Below, one piece after another: positions 42,519-52,315 of a stretch of 64,000 bases of DNA (its first letter is position 1; each line of letters starts with the position of its first letter). Origin of the DNA: Hyphomicrobiales bacterium (GTDB taxonomy: Bacteria > Pseudomonadota > Alphaproteobacteria > Rhizobiales > Rhizobiaceae); the NCBI GenBank assembly GCA_900468805.1, contig UEIF01000054.1:1-64000 (forward strand), read 5' to 3'. The notes beneath the pieces are model-generated. The model saw nothing but the letters and a program-made list of their open reading frames with translations. It was not told the origin of the DNA and did no database searches. The translations under genes and the position numbers were made by a program.

Positions 42519-43468
42519 ATGGAACACACTCAACATCCGATCGGCTCCGGTTTCGGCACTCGCTCGACGGCCGATGACGTACTCTCGGGCATTGATCTCT
42601 CCGGCAAACTGGCAATCGTCACCGGCGGCCATTCCGGCCTCGGGCTGGAGACGACGAAGGCGCTGTCGCGAGCAGGCGCGCATGTGCTGATCGGGGCGCG
42701 TCAGCCGGAAGCGGCGGCCAAGGCGCTCTCGGGTATCGCCAATGCCGAGGTCGACAGGCTCGATCTCTCCGACCTCGAAAGCGTACGCCACTTCGCCGAG
42801 CGCTTCGTCGCCTCCGGCCGCAAGGCCGATATCGTCATCAACAGCGCCGGCATCATGGCCTGCCCGGAAACGCTGATAGGGCCGGGCTGGGAGGCACAGT
42901 TCGCCACCAACCATCTCGGCCATTTCGCACTCGTCAACCGCCTTTGGCCGGCGATATCAAAGGGAGGCCGAGTGGTCTCTGTCTCTTCGGCCGCCCACGG
43001 CATCACGCCGATCCGCTGGGATGATATCCAGTTCACCAATGGTTATGACCGGTGGCAGGCCTATGGCCAGGCAAAGACCGCAAATGCACTTTTCGCTTTG
43101 CATCTCGACCTCTTAGGTCGCGAGACTGGCGTACGCGCCTTCTCGCTGCATCCCGGCAAGATCCTGACGCCGCTGCAGCGGCACCTGGAGAAGGAAGACA
43201 TGGTCGCCGCCGGCTGGATCGATGCCGACGGCAATCCCGCCGACCCTACCTTTAAGACGCCCGAACAAGGTGCCGCGACGCAGGTCTGGGCCGCGAGCTC
43301 ACCACAGCTTGCGGGTCTTGGCGGCCTCTATTGCGCCAATTGCGATATCGCATCCATCTCGGATGACGGAGCGGAAACCAGCGTGCGCGCCTATGCCGTC
43401 GATCCCGACGAGGCGGCCCGTCTCTGGGCGCTCTCGGCGGAACTGACCGGTGTAGACGCGTTCAGCCG

Positions 43469-43472
<4 letters not shown>
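42519..43472 (+). CDS. SDR family oxidoreductase, module 3
   Basis: The 317-residue paralogue of the SDRs at 16932 and 21600 begins MEHTQHPIGSGFGTRSTADD. The cofactor motif is TGGHSGLG, then NSAGIMA, VVSVSSAAHG, the catalytic YGQAK and the C-terminal GGLYCANCDIA with the CxxC pair. AGAAGGAG lies upstream of the start. Its stop overlaps the convergent ABC-F gene by 4 nt. Confidence 0.9.
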
Positions 43473-45091
<1,619 letters not shown>

Positions 45092-45255
45092 GTCTTACGC
45101 GGTGCCTGGGGAGAATTTTGGCGCCCTTATGCCACGGGTTTTCGCCCGTGTCGCAGGTTTTTCGCGTCATGAAGCTGTGATCTTTGCAGCCTGTGTCCAT
45201 TCCGCACGACTGGAAATCGAGGCGTCCTTCCTTATTATCCCCCAGGGGAGGAGCC

Positions 45256-45696
45256 ATGACTAACAAAACATCCGGCAAACCGGCAAAGCCGACGGAACCG
45301 AAGCTGCTTTCCGGTGGCAATCCGCAGATCGCCAAAGGTGAGGGCGATGGCCCGGTGCAGGCCTATATCACCGCCATGCCCGGCTGGAAAAGCGATGTCG
45401 GCCGCCACCTCGACGCATTGATCATGCGCACTGTTGCCGATGCCCACAAGGCCGTCAAATGGAACTCGCCGCTCTATGGCATGAAGGGAGACGGTTGGTT
45501 CCTCGCCATCCACTGCTTCGACAAATACATCAAGCTGGCTTTCTTCCGCGGCGCTGCCTTGCAGCCCGTTCCGCCGGGAGAATCCAAGACAGCGCAAACG
45601 CGCTACTTCCACATCCATGAAAACGACCCGATCGATGACACGCAGCTCGCTGACTGGATCAGGCAGGCAAGCCTATTGCCGGGCGAGAAAATGTAA
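45256..45696 (+). CDS. DUF1801 domain protein, first of a tandem pair
   Basis: The 146-residue product has the YdhG-like DUF1801 fold (VQAYITAMPGWKSDVGRHLD; AVKWNSPLYGMKGDGWFLAI; YIKLAFFRGAAL). The function of the family is unknown. The start follows GGGGAGGAG. It is 11 nt upstream of a second DUF1801 gene, most likely one transcript. Confidence 0.85.
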   Translation: MTNKTSGKPAKPTEPKLLSGGNPQIAKGEGDGPVQAYITAMPGWKSDVGRHLDALIMRTVADAHKAVKWNSPLYGMKGDGWFLAIHCFDKYIKLAFFRGAALQPVPPGESKTAQTRYFHIHENDPIDDTQLADWIRQASLLPGEKM

Positions 45697-45707
45697 GGAG
45701 AGAGACC

Positions 45708-46142
45708 ATGAAGAAAGCGGCGACGACGAAAAAGGAAACGGAACCGAAGGAAGCCTCTCCCTCCGAACGCATCGATGCCAAGATCAGGGAATTGGGCGAC
45801 TGGCGCGGCGAAACACTTTCCCGCGTCCGAGCGATCATTCGTGAGGCCGACCCGCAAGTGGAGGAGACGTGGAAGTGGAGGGGCGTCCCGGTGTGGGAAC
45901 ACGCCGGCATCATCTGCACCGGCGAAACCTACAAGGCCGTCGTCAAGCTGACCTTTGCCAAGGGCGCTTCCGTGGAAGATCCCTCCAAGCTCTTCAACTC
46001 CAGCCTTGAGGGCAATACGCGCCGGGCGATCGATATTCACGAAGGAGAGAAAATCGACGAGGCAGCCCTGACGGCGCTGATACAGGCTGCGGTGGCGCTG
46101 AACACGGCGCGCAAACCGGCATCGAAGAAAGCGAGCGCCTAG
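45708..46142 (+). CDS. DUF1801 domain protein, second of a tandem pair
   Basis: The 144-residue product has Lys-rich ends and a DUF1801 core (LSRVRAIIREADPQVEETWK; WRGVPVWEHAGIICTGETYK; AVVKLTFAKGAS). It resembles its neighbour only at fold level, so the pair is an old duplication or an operon of related families. The stop TAG (46140-46142) is part of the CTAG start of a family A repeat. Confidence 0.85.
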   Translation: MKKAATTKKETEPKEASPSERIDAKIRELGDWRGETLSRVRAIIREADPQVEETWKWRGVPVWEHAGIICTGETYKAVVKLTFAKGASVEDPSKLFNSSLEGNTRRAIDIHEGEKIDEAALTALIQAAVALNTARKPASKKASA

Positions 46143-46245
46143 AGCAATTCCAGCAAAAGTGCGCAGCGGTTTCGCGCCCGGATTTGCGTGAAAACAAAGA
46201 GATAGAGCATTTTCGTGACTCGAAGAAAAATGGAAATGCTCTAGT
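46139..46245 (+). repeat. Dispersed palindromic repeat, family A, copy 6 (best copy)
   Basis: It begins CTAGAGCAATTCCAGC and ends GGAAATGCTCTAG, so the termini are inverted repeats with CTAG at each end. The core AGTGCGCAGCGGTTTCGCG and ACAAAGAGATAGAGC match the other copies. It supplies the stop of the DUF1801 gene. Confidence 0.88.
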
Positions 46246-46306
46246 TCGGCGGGCGAAAGGCATCCCGGGGCAACAGCCGGTCATTGCCGATACCGCAGAG
46301 CGTCCT

Positions 46307-46537
46307 ATGTGGAGCCTTGCGAATTCATTTCGATTGAAAACCGATAAGACGGAGGCTCTTTTGAAGGGTTACCTTCCCTATCTGGTCGGCGCGCTGGCAG
46401 GAATGCTCGGCGCCATTCTCCTGTCCAGCCTGTTGACGCTGACAGGAACGCCACAGCTCATCCTTTTCGCCCTGCTGCCCGTAGTCGGCGGTGCCGTCGT
46501 CGAACGTGTCGTCCAGAGCCGCTCCGGCAATTCGTGA
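46307..46537 (+). CDS. Small membrane protein, unknown function
   Basis: The 76-residue product has a charged N-terminus (residues 1-20) and two hydrophobic helices (about 24-45 and 51-68; LVGALAGMLGAILLSSLLTL; LILFALLPVVGGAVVERVV). It is 6 nt upstream of the VOC gene, so probably co-transcribed. A longer frame starts inside the repeat and is rejected. No family is recognised. Confidence 0.6.
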   Translation: MWSLANSFRLKTDKTEALLKGYLPYLVGALAGMLGAILLSSLLTLTGTPQLILFALLPVVGGAVVERVVQSRSGNS

Positions 46538-46543
46538 GAGCCC

Positions 46544-46915
46544 ATGGGACGGCTGAAGGAAATTGTCATCGATTGCGATGTGCCCTCCCGCGTCGCCCGC
46601 TTCTGGGCCGAAGCGCTCGATGGCTATGCGGTCTTGCCCTACGACGATGAGGAAATCGCCCGCCTTGCCGCGTCAGGCCTGACGCCCGAGACCGACCCGG
46701 TGGTGATGGTCGAAGGGCCGGGAACGCGGCTCTGCTTCCATCTTCGCCAGGGAGAGCGTCCGCTCCGTAATCGCGTCCATCTCGATATCGCCAGCCCTGA
46801 CCGCGAAAAGGAGGTCGCGCGCCTGATATCTCTGGGCGCGACCTTCGTGCGTGAAACGGCCGATTACACCGTGCTGAACGATCCGGAGGGCAACAATTTC
46901 TGCGTGACCTCCTGA
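46544..46915 (+). CDS. VOC (glyoxalase-like) family protein
   Basis: The 123-residue product has the vicinal-oxygen-chelate fold of the Glyoxalase_6 type. It has VIDCDVPSRVARFWAEALDG, LCFHLRQGERPLRNRVHLDI with a metal-type His, and LNDPEGNNFCVTS at the end. It could be a dioxygenase, isomerase or resistance protein; the substrate is unknown. It is cytoplasmic. Confidence 0.85.
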   Translation: MGRLKEIVIDCDVPSRVARFWAEALDGYAVLPYDDEEIARLAASGLTPETDPVVMVEGPGTRLCFHLRQGERPLRNRVHLDIASPDREKEVARLISLGATFVRETADYTVLNDPEGNNFCVTS

Positions 46916-46924
46916 TAGTCTGCG

Positions 46925-47124
46925 TCAGACAGACTTCATCTCGCCGCCATCCATTCCGGTCATCCAGTGCGCGGCCGGCGAGACAATGAAAGCCATCAGT
47001 TTTTCAGCGATCTCTTCCGGCTCGCCGAAACGGGCAATGCCGGCTTCCTTCGGAAATCTGGCCGTCGCCTCTTCCACCGTCATGTCGTGCAATGGCGCTC
47101 AATGATGGCTGCTTTGTCGGACAT
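46925..47124 (-). pseudogene. Remnant of an SDR gene (internal deletion)
   Basis: Reading minus-strand, a start with AGGAGA (47124; MSDKAAIIERHCTT) stops after 14 codons. A frame from 47083 then encodes 52 residues, including ARFPKEAGIARFGEPEEIAE and SPAAHWMTGMDGGEMKS, the typical C-terminus of a short-chain dehydrogenase. The Rossmann motif, catalytic Ser and Tyr-Lys are all missing. It is most likely the decayed last gene of the hydrolase operon upstream. Confidence 0.75.
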
Positions 47125-47145
47125 GGTGTTTCTCCTGTTCGCGGG

Positions 47146-47991
47146 TCAGCCGAGGAAATCGCGGATCGCGGCGGCAATCTCGTCCGCATGCGTTTCGAGC
47201 GCGAAGTGGCCGGTATCGAAGAATTTGATCACGGCATCAGGAATATCGCGGGCAAAGGCTTCGGCACCCGGCGGCAGGAAGAAGGGGTCGTTCTTGCCCC
47301 AGACGGCGAGGAAGCGCGGCTTGTGGGTCCGGAAGTAATTCTGGAAGGTCGGGTAGAGCGCCACATTGCTTTTGTAGTCGCCCATGAGATCGAGCTGCAC
47401 AGTCTCGGCACCGGGACGCGCGAGGTAGAAATTGTCGAGCGAATAACCGTCAGGCGAAATCCTGGCCGTATCGGTAACGCCATGCGTATACTGCCAGATG
47501 GTCGTTTCCGGCCCGAGGAACGCCTTCAGTGCCGCGCGGTATTCTTGCGTTCCATCCTGCCAATAGGCCTGCACCGGGTTCCATGCATCGCTGAGGCCAT
47601 CGACGTATGCATTGCCATTCTGCGAGATGATGCCCGTGATCCGCTCGGGATGTTTGACCGCCAGGCGGAAGCCCGTCGGCGCGCCATAATCGAAGACATA
47701 GACGGCATAGCGATCGAAGCCGACGATCTCGGTAAAGCGGTCGATCGTGTCTGCAATGCTGTCGAAGCTGTTGACGGCGGGATCGTCTGACTGGCCGAAG
47801 CCCGGAAGGTCAGGGGCGATGATGTGATAGCGATCGGCTAGCAGCGGGATCAGATCGCGGAACATGTGGCCGGAGGTCGGGAAGCCATGCAGCAGCAGGA
47901 GCTTCGGAGCGCCCTGGGTACCGGCCTCGCGATAGGCGATCTTGATGCCGTCGACGGTGGTGTTGCGGTAGCTGATCTTGGTCATGGTCAT
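47146..47991 (-). CDS. Alpha/beta hydrolase (haloalkane dehalogenase/epoxide hydrolase type)
   Basis: The 281-residue product has the oxyanion region LLLHGFPTSGHMF and an acid nucleophile where lipases have Ser (VYVFDYGAPTGFRLA). It also has PDLPGFGQSDDP, the second acid region WGKNDPFFLPPG and the catalytic His in DTGHFALETH. An Asp nucleophile points to dehalogenases or epoxide hydrolases. MTMTKIS is chosen because GAAGGAAAC precedes it. It is the only intact member between two gene remnants and is divergent from an ABATE regulator. Confidence 0.87.
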   Translation of the reverse strand: MTMTKISYRNTTVDGIKIAYREAGTQGAPKLLLLHGFPTSGHMFRDLIPLLADRYHIIAPDLPGFGQSDDPAVNSFDSIADTIDRFTEIVGFDRYAVYVFDYGAPTGFRLAVKHPERITGIISQNGNAYVDGLSDAWNPVQAYWQDGTQEYRAALKAFLGPETTIWQYTHGVTDTARISPDGYSLDNFYLARPGAETVQLDLMGDYKSNVALYPTFQNYFRTHKPRFLAVWGKNDPFFLPPGAEAFARDIPDAVIKFFDTGHFALETHADEIAAAIRDFLG

Positions 47992-48042
47992 GTTTCCTTC
48001 AGTTGAGGTGAATGTCGATACAGTGGGAGATATGTCGGTCAT

Positions 48043-48213
48043 TCAGGCTGCGGCCACCGTTGTCACCGCTTCATGGATGACCTGCAGTGCGGTTACCGAA
48101 AAGCCCTCGGCGGCAAGCGGTTCGATGACCTTGGCCCAGCCGGAGCCGTCAGCCCAGGCGCCATGGACGAGCACCGTATGCATGGTCTGCTGATCAACCG
48201 ACTGCGACGACAT
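48043..48213 (-). pseudogene. Truncated alpha/beta hydrolase (5' fragment)
   Basis: The 56-codon frame starts MSSQSVDQQTMHTVLVHGAW and continues ADGSGWAKVIEPLAAEGFSV, the standard N-terminus of a salicylate-esterase-like alpha/beta hydrolase with the HGAWADGSGW oxyanion motif. It then ends abruptly after TALQVIHEAVTTVAAA, without nucleophile or His. A ribosome-binding site (GAAGGGGGAAG) is still present. It lies directly upstream of the intact hydrolase, so it is a decayed first gene of that operon. Confidence 0.78.
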
Positions 48214-48234
48214 CTGCTTCCCCCTTCTTCGTTC

Positions 48235-48307
48235 GTAACCTTTTAAGATGGCATAGAATGGTTACTTCCCACGAAGGTAACTTGTCAATCGCCTTTTGAC
48301 AGGTTAC
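48235..48307. promoter_or_regulatory. Clustered GTAAC inverted repeats (operator of the ABATE regulator)
   Basis: Four boxes occur: GTAACC (48235), GGTTAC (48260), GGTAAC (48276) and GGTTAC (48302). The inner pair extends to GTAACTTGTCAA versus TTGACAGGTTAC, an imperfect inverted repeat. They lie between the divergent hydrolase remnant/operon and the CGNR regulator gene. Confidence 0.65.
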
Positions 48308-48371
48308 ATATGAATCACGTTTTCAAGCGGGCTGCCATGCAGCTCTGGTCCGCAGCGGAATAGGACTTGCA

Positions 48372-48992
48372 ATGGATAACCACTCTCCCGCCCTGTTCCT
48401 GGGTGACGCGTTGGCGCTGGATTTCCTGAATTCGGTGGCAACGCCCGTCGATATGCCTGTCGAATGGATCGATGACGGGGAAGGGCTGTTGCGCTGGCTC
48501 GATCAGGCAAAGCTGGTTCCGAGGGAAGCGCTTGAAAGCATGCGCATCCAGGCACTTCCGGGCGAACTGGACAAGGTCGCCGATCAGGCGAGGAACCTGC
48601 GCGAGTGGTTCCGCGCTTTTGTCCGCGAGCATAAGGGAAAGCAGTTGAAGCCCGATACCCTGGCGGAGCTGGAACCGCTGAACCGCCTGCTTGAACGCGA
48701 CGAAGGTTTCAGCCGCGTCGTGGCGCGTCAGGCCGACGAAGGCGCGGTTTTCGAATTCCAGCCTATGCGCAAGTGGCGCTCGCCGGAGGCATTGCTGCTA
48801 CCGGTCGGCGAGGCGCTCGGCCGCTTTGTCTGCAGCGAAGATTTTTCGAATGTGAAGGCCTGCGAAGGCCCATCCTGCACCCTGCTGTTTGCCGACCATA
48901 CCCGTGGTCACCGCAGGCGCTGGTGCAGCATGGCGCTCTGCGGCAACCGCGCCAAGCAGGCCGCGCATCGCCATCGGGTCAGGCAGGCGTAG
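48372..48992 (+). CDS. ABATE/CGNR zinc-finger transcriptional regulator
   Basis: The 206-residue product has an N-terminal ABATE domain (LFLGDALALDFLNSVATPVD; WIDDGEGLLRWL) and a C-terminal CGNR zinc finger with Cys164, Cys169, Cys185 and Cys190 (SMALCGNRAKQAAHR). Such proteins are putative stress-response regulators and often sit divergent from alpha/beta hydrolase genes, as here. The GTAAC boxes upstream are the likely binding sites. The end overlaps the convergent SRPBCC gene by 14 nt. Confidence 0.88.
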   Translation: MDNHSPALFLGDALALDFLNSVATPVDMPVEWIDDGEGLLRWLDQAKLVPREALESMRIQALPGELDKVADQARNLREWFRAFVREHKGKQLKPDTLAELEPLNRLLERDEGFSRVVARQADEGAVFEFQPMRKWRSPEALLLPVGEALGRFVCSEDFSNVKACEGPSCTLLFADHTRGHRRRWCSMALCGNRAKQAAHRHRVRQA

Positions 48993-49440
48993 CCGCCATC
49001 TCTTCGATGAGCCGGTCGAAGCCGATGCCGGTGCCACTCTCTCTGATATCGCCATCTTCGACATCGCCGAAAACGGCCTGCTCGGTGAAGGTCATCAGCG
49101 TCGTGCCGCCGCGCCCGGTAAACTCGACGGTCACCAACGAGGAGGAGATGCTCCTGCCCGCCGCCAGCATCGTATAGGCATAGATGATGCGCTCGCGGGG
49201 GTGGATTTCGAGATAGTAGGCGTGCATTGCCTGCTCCGTTCCGTCGGGCATGCGCCATGTCATGCGCTCGCTCCCGCCGATCTCGAAGGCGAAATGATCC
49301 TCCATCACCTGCCAGTCGGGATGACAGGCCGTCCAGCGCCGCTTCAGCTGATGATCCGACCAGAAGCGGAAGGCATGCGCCACGCTGCCGGGCAGGTCGC
49401 GCTCGATGACGAAGGTGCGGTGATTGACGCTGACACCCAT
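48979..49440 (-). CDS. SRPBCC (AHSA1-like) protein
   Basis: The 153-residue START-like fold protein has RTFVIERDLPGSVAHAFRFW, the ligand-cavity strands (FEIGGSERMTWRMPDG; GGTTLMTFTEQAVF) and the C-terminal helix RESGTGIGFDRLIEEM. It is the last gene of the GST-ArsR-SRPBCC operon, overlapping ArsR by one base. This ArsR-SRPBCC pairing is common in bacteria; the ligand is unknown. Confidence 0.88.
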   Translation of the reverse strand: MGVSVNHRTFVIERDLPGSVAHAFRFWSDHQLKRRWTACHPDWQVMEDHFAFEIGGSERMTWRMPDGTEQAMHAYYLEIHPRERIIYAYTMLAAGRSISSSLVTVEFTGRGGTTLMTFTEQAVFGDVEDGDIRESGTGIGFDRLIEEMAATPA

Positions 49441-49796
49441 CAGTGATCCTTTTCCTCAGGAGTTTCCGCCATCAGGAGGGCGAGGCAATCGAAGGCTGCA
49501 TGCATTTCCGCCTGACGTTGCTCAATCCACTGGTTGATGGCGCCGAATGCCTGCTGCTGCATGCGATAGGTGCGCACGCGCCCCACTTTTTCCGAAATGA
49601 CGATGCCGCTTTCTTCCAGAATCCGCAAATGCTTCAGCACGGCCGGCAGGCCGACATCGGCAGGCTCCGCCAGTTCCGTGACGGAGGCCGGCCCCTTCGA
49701 AAGCTGCTCCACGAAGCCGCGGCGATAGGGATCGGCGAGAGCCTGAAACATCCGGTCGAATTCGGCTGGCGCCAGTTCTGCCATCACATGCCTCAA
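49440..49796 (-). CDS. ArsR-type HTH regulator
   Basis: The 118-residue winged-HTH protein has FDRMFQALADPYRRGFVEQL, the recognition helix region GLPAVLKHLRILEESGIV and the wing EKVGRVRTYRMQ. It has no cysteine metal site of the arsenic-sensing kind, fitting the SRPBCC-linked branch. The start overlaps the GST stop by 4 nt. It is a likely autoregulator through the palindromes upstream of the GST gene. Confidence 0.9.
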   Translation of the reverse strand: MRHVMAELAPAEFDRMFQALADPYRRGFVEQLSKGPASVTELAEPADVGLPAVLKHLRILEESGIVISEKVGRVRTYRMQQQAFGAINQWIEQRQAEMHAAFDCLALLMAETPEEKDH

Positions 49797-50482
49797 GATG
49801 TCGCGGCCTCAAGATAACGCGCCGGCATCGCCTCCCGATACGGAAACATCGAGAAGTAGGGCTGCGCTTCGGCCAACACGCGTTTGACGGAAGCACGTTG
49901 TAACAGACGCTCCAGATAAGTGGAAAGCGCCTGCTGCTCAGCCGTGAACGGATGCACGATGGAGGCAAAGAACAGCCCCGGCAGAGCCGCGCAATCGGCC
50001 ATGGTGAAATCATCACCCGTTGCCCAGAGCCTCCCCTGCATATGCGCCTCGATCATCTTATAGGCCTGATCGAGCATTGCCCGTGCTTCGGTAACGCCGT
50101 GCGGATCATGGGCGCCTGCAGGCCGGATTCTGTCGATGACGATCTTCTGCATCGGCACGCTGACATAGAGATCGTAGAACCGGTCCCAGAGCCGCACCTG
50201 CAGCAGTTCTTCCGGGTCATCGGGCAGCATCCGCATCGGCCCCGGATAATGGGCCTGCAGGTATTCGATGATGATGCTCGTCTCCGGTATCGTACGCCCG
50301 GTCGCCTCATCATGCAGGATCGGGATCTTGCCGATCGGCCATTTGTCGAGCAGGGCCGCAGCCGAGTCCGCATCGGCAAAATTGACGATCCGGCTGTCGA
50401 ACGCGGTCTCGTTTTCATAAAGCGCGATCAGCACCTTGTGGCAGAAGGAGGCAAGCGGATGCAGGTAAAGGGTCAGCGTCAT
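49793..50482 (-). CDS. Glutathione S-transferase family protein
   Basis: The 229-residue product has the N-terminal thioredoxin fold (LTLYLHPLASFCHKVLIALY) with GKIPILHDE and the glutathione-binding ETSIIIEYL, then a helical C-terminal domain with FTMADCAALPGLFF. It conjugates or reduces electrophiles with glutathione. MTLTLYLHP is taken as the start; a longer frame would run through the operator palindromes. It is the first gene of the operon. Confidence 0.9.
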   Translation of the reverse strand: MTLTLYLHPLASFCHKVLIALYENETAFDSRIVNFADADSAAALLDKWPIGKIPILHDEATGRTIPETSIIIEYLQAHYPGPMRMLPDDPEELLQVRLWDRFYDLYVSVPMQKIVIDRIRPAGAHDPHGVTEARAMLDQAYKMIEAHMQGRLWATGDDFTMADCAALPGLFFASIVHPFTAEQQALSTYLERLLQRASVKRVLAEAQPYFSMFPYREAMPARYLEAATS

Positions 50483-50490
50483 ATGGCACC

Positions 50491-50516
50491 TATAGTTTCC
50501 AATTTTGGAAACTATA
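50491..50516. promoter_or_regulatory. Perfect 26-bp palindrome upstream of the GST operon
   Basis: TATAGTTTCCAA, two T, then TTGGAAACTATA: 12-bp arms with no mismatch, starting 9 nt from the GST start codon. It is a strong candidate operator for the ArsR-type regulator in the operon. Confidence 0.85.
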
Positions 50517-50543
50517 TCTCGGCCGCAATCGTCACGCAAGATG

Positions 50544-50561
50544 CTTTCCAAAATTGGAAAG
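50544..50561. promoter_or_regulatory. Second palindrome with the same half-sites
   Basis: CTTTCCAA-AA-TTGGAAAG, sharing the TTTCCAA/TTGGAAA half-sites of the 26-bp palindrome. The centres are 49 bp apart, a spacing that would allow cooperative binding or looping. Confidence 0.75.
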
Positions 50562-50573
50562 TTTTCGATGAGC

Positions 50574-51299
50574 CTATGCGTATGCCACCCATCCCCTGAA
50601 GCTGAAAGCAGCGTAGAACAGACTGACATCTGAAAAGCCTGCCGCGCGCAGCATGGCCTCCTCATCCCCAGGGGCAAGGATATGCAGTCTCTCGCGCATG
50701 GCCTTGCGTGCATTGTTCAGCCGGGCAGGGTCCGTTCCATCGGGTGCCCCATAGGCGATATGCCGATCGATCCACATCGATCGCTCCGGCTCCGTTTGCG
50801 GGAAGCTCACATGCGCGAGAACAAAGGGCGCGTCCGCTCTCAGGCGAAGGCGAATTTGTCGAAGTATCTCAAGTCGTTGTTCGACGGGAATATGATGGAA
50901 GGTCAGCAGGCACGCGGCAGCGTCGAACGGACCCTCGGGCGCGATGTCGATGCTGCCTTCGTGAAAACCTATCCGCCCGCCGTGCTGTCCGGCGACCTGC
51001 CTTGCCAGTTGCAGCATGTCGGCGGAGGGATCGACACCGTCAAAAGCCCAGCCCTCATGCGCCTCGGCAAATGCCTTGAGTTCCAGTCCGCCGCCCGCAC
51101 CAAGCACGAGCACCCGGCCGTTCTCGGGCACACGCTCGGCCATCAGCATGGCCGCCATGCGATGCAGGCTGGAAAAGCCTGGAACCTGTCGTGGCGGGCC
51201 TTCAATATAGGATTTGACGGCATCTCCGGTGAAGGGCGATGCGGCCGTGCTGGCCACGGATATGTTCGGGATGCGGGGCAGGCGATCATCTTCTATCAT
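50574..51299 (-). CDS. Class I SAM-dependent methyltransferase
   Basis: The 241-residue product has motif I VLVLGAGGGLELKAF (about 63-77), GVDPSADML, and FDAAACLLTFHHIPVEQRLE in the post-motif region. The methyl acceptor is unknown. It is the upstream gene before the GST operon, separated from it by the two palindromes. An inverted repeat (TATCATG ... CATGATA) overlaps its own start codon. The tail (FYAAFSFRGWVAYA) is typical of small-molecule methyltransferases. Confidence 0.86.
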   Translation of the reverse strand: MIEDDRLPRIPNISVASTAASPFTGDAVKSYIEGPPRQVPGFSSLHRMAAMLMAERVPENGRVLVLGAGGGLELKAFAEAHEGWAFDGVDPSADMLQLARQVAGQHGGRIGFHEGSIDIAPEGPFDAAACLLTFHHIPVEQRLEILRQIRLRLRADAPFVLAHVSFPQTEPERSMWIDRHIAYGAPDGTDPARLNNARKAMRERLHILAPGDEEAMLRAAGFSDVSLFYAAFSFRGWVAYA

Positions 51300-51322
51300 G
51301 TAACTTTAATTATTTCATGATA
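51294..51322. promoter_or_regulatory. Inverted repeat over the methyltransferase start
   Basis: TATCATG-N15-CATGATA, perfect 7-bp arms, with the left arm covering the start codon. It could be a repressor site or a leader hairpin. Confidence 0.45.
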
Positions 51323-51344
51323 GCCGCAGTGTCAATTTCCGCGC

Positions 51345-52208
51345 CTATTTCGCGAACTTGCGTGCCCCGGCCACGCAGAGAATGACGGCGACCGTCACCG
51401 CGAGCATGCTCCAGCTCACCGTCTCGCGCAGCAGCGTTGCGGCAAGCGCCAGCCCGAAGAAGGGTTGCAAGAGCTGCAACTGACCGACGGCGGCGATGCC
51501 GCCCTGTGCAAGGCCGCGATACCAGAAGATGAAACCGATCAGCATGCTGAAGAGCGAAACATAGGCGAGACCCAGCATGGCAGGCGTCTGGATATCCGCG
51601 AAGCTCGGTGGCCGATAGACGATGGCGGCGACGATCATGACAGGCAGCGACAGCACCAGCGCCCAGGAGATCACCTGCCAGCCGCCGAGCCGGCGCGAAA
51701 GCCTGGCGCCTTCGGCATAACCAAGCCCGCAGACGATGACGGCACCGAGCATCAATGCATCGCCGACGGGCGAGGCGGTCAGCCCCTGCGTCAGCGCAAA
51801 GCCCGCCACCAGCGCGCTGCCGAGCAGCGAGAAGATCCAGAAAGCCGGCTTCGGCCGCTCGCCACCCCTGATGACGCCGAAGATCGCCGTCGCCAATGGC
51901 AGAAGACCGATGAAGACGATGGAATGCGCCGAGGTCACGTGCTGCAACGCCAGCGCCGTCAGCAGCGGAAAGCCGACGACGACACCGAGCGCGATGACAA
52001 CAAGTGAGATGAGGTCCTGCCGCGAAGGCCGCTTCTCCCGGAAGATGATCAGCAGGCAGAGCGCCAGGATACCGGCAATCGCCGCTCGCGCGACCGTGAG
52101 GAAAACCGGATCAAGCTGCATGACGGCCACACGCGTCGCCGGCAGCGATCCGCTGAAGATCAGCACGCCAATGAAACCATTGATCCATCCGGTCGCTGTG
52201 CGATCCAT
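51345..52208 (-). CDS. EamA/DMT family transporter
   Basis: The 287-residue product has ten predicted helices in two EamA repeats (FIGVLIFSGSLPATRVAVMQ at the start; MLGLAYVSLFSMLIGFIFWY in the second). It probably exports amino acids or other metabolites at the inner membrane. It is divergent from a MocR-type regulator whose palindrome lies between them, a frequent arrangement for such exporters. Lysine-rich C-end (GARKFAK). Confidence 0.88.
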   Translation of the reverse strand: MDRTATGWINGFIGVLIFSGSLPATRVAVMQLDPVFLTVARAAIAGILALCLLIIFREKRPSRQDLISLVVIALGVVVGFPLLTALALQHVTSAHSIVFIGLLPLATAIFGVIRGGERPKPAFWIFSLLGSALVAGFALTQGLTASPVGDALMLGAVIVCGLGYAEGARLSRRLGGWQVISWALVLSLPVMIVAAIVYRPPSFADIQTPAMLGLAYVSLFSMLIGFIFWYRGLAQGGIAAVGQLQLLQPFFGLALAATLLRETVSWSMLAVTVAVILCVAGARKFAK

Positions 52209-52275
52209 GCGGCACTCCTCTTGTTCGTCCGCTCTTATCGATCTTCCTCACTGGCGCTGCCAGTCACAGTTCGGT

Positions 52276-52293
52276 ACAGTTTGCCGAAACTGT
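52276..52293. promoter_or_regulatory. Palindrome between EamA and MocR genes
   Basis: ACAGTTT-GCCG-AAACTGT, perfect 7-bp arms, preceded by a related half-site ACAGTTCGG at 52266. It is a likely binding site of the MocR regulator. Confidence 0.65.
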
Positions 52294-52315
52294 AATGGTA
52301 GAAGGACCAGTACGG

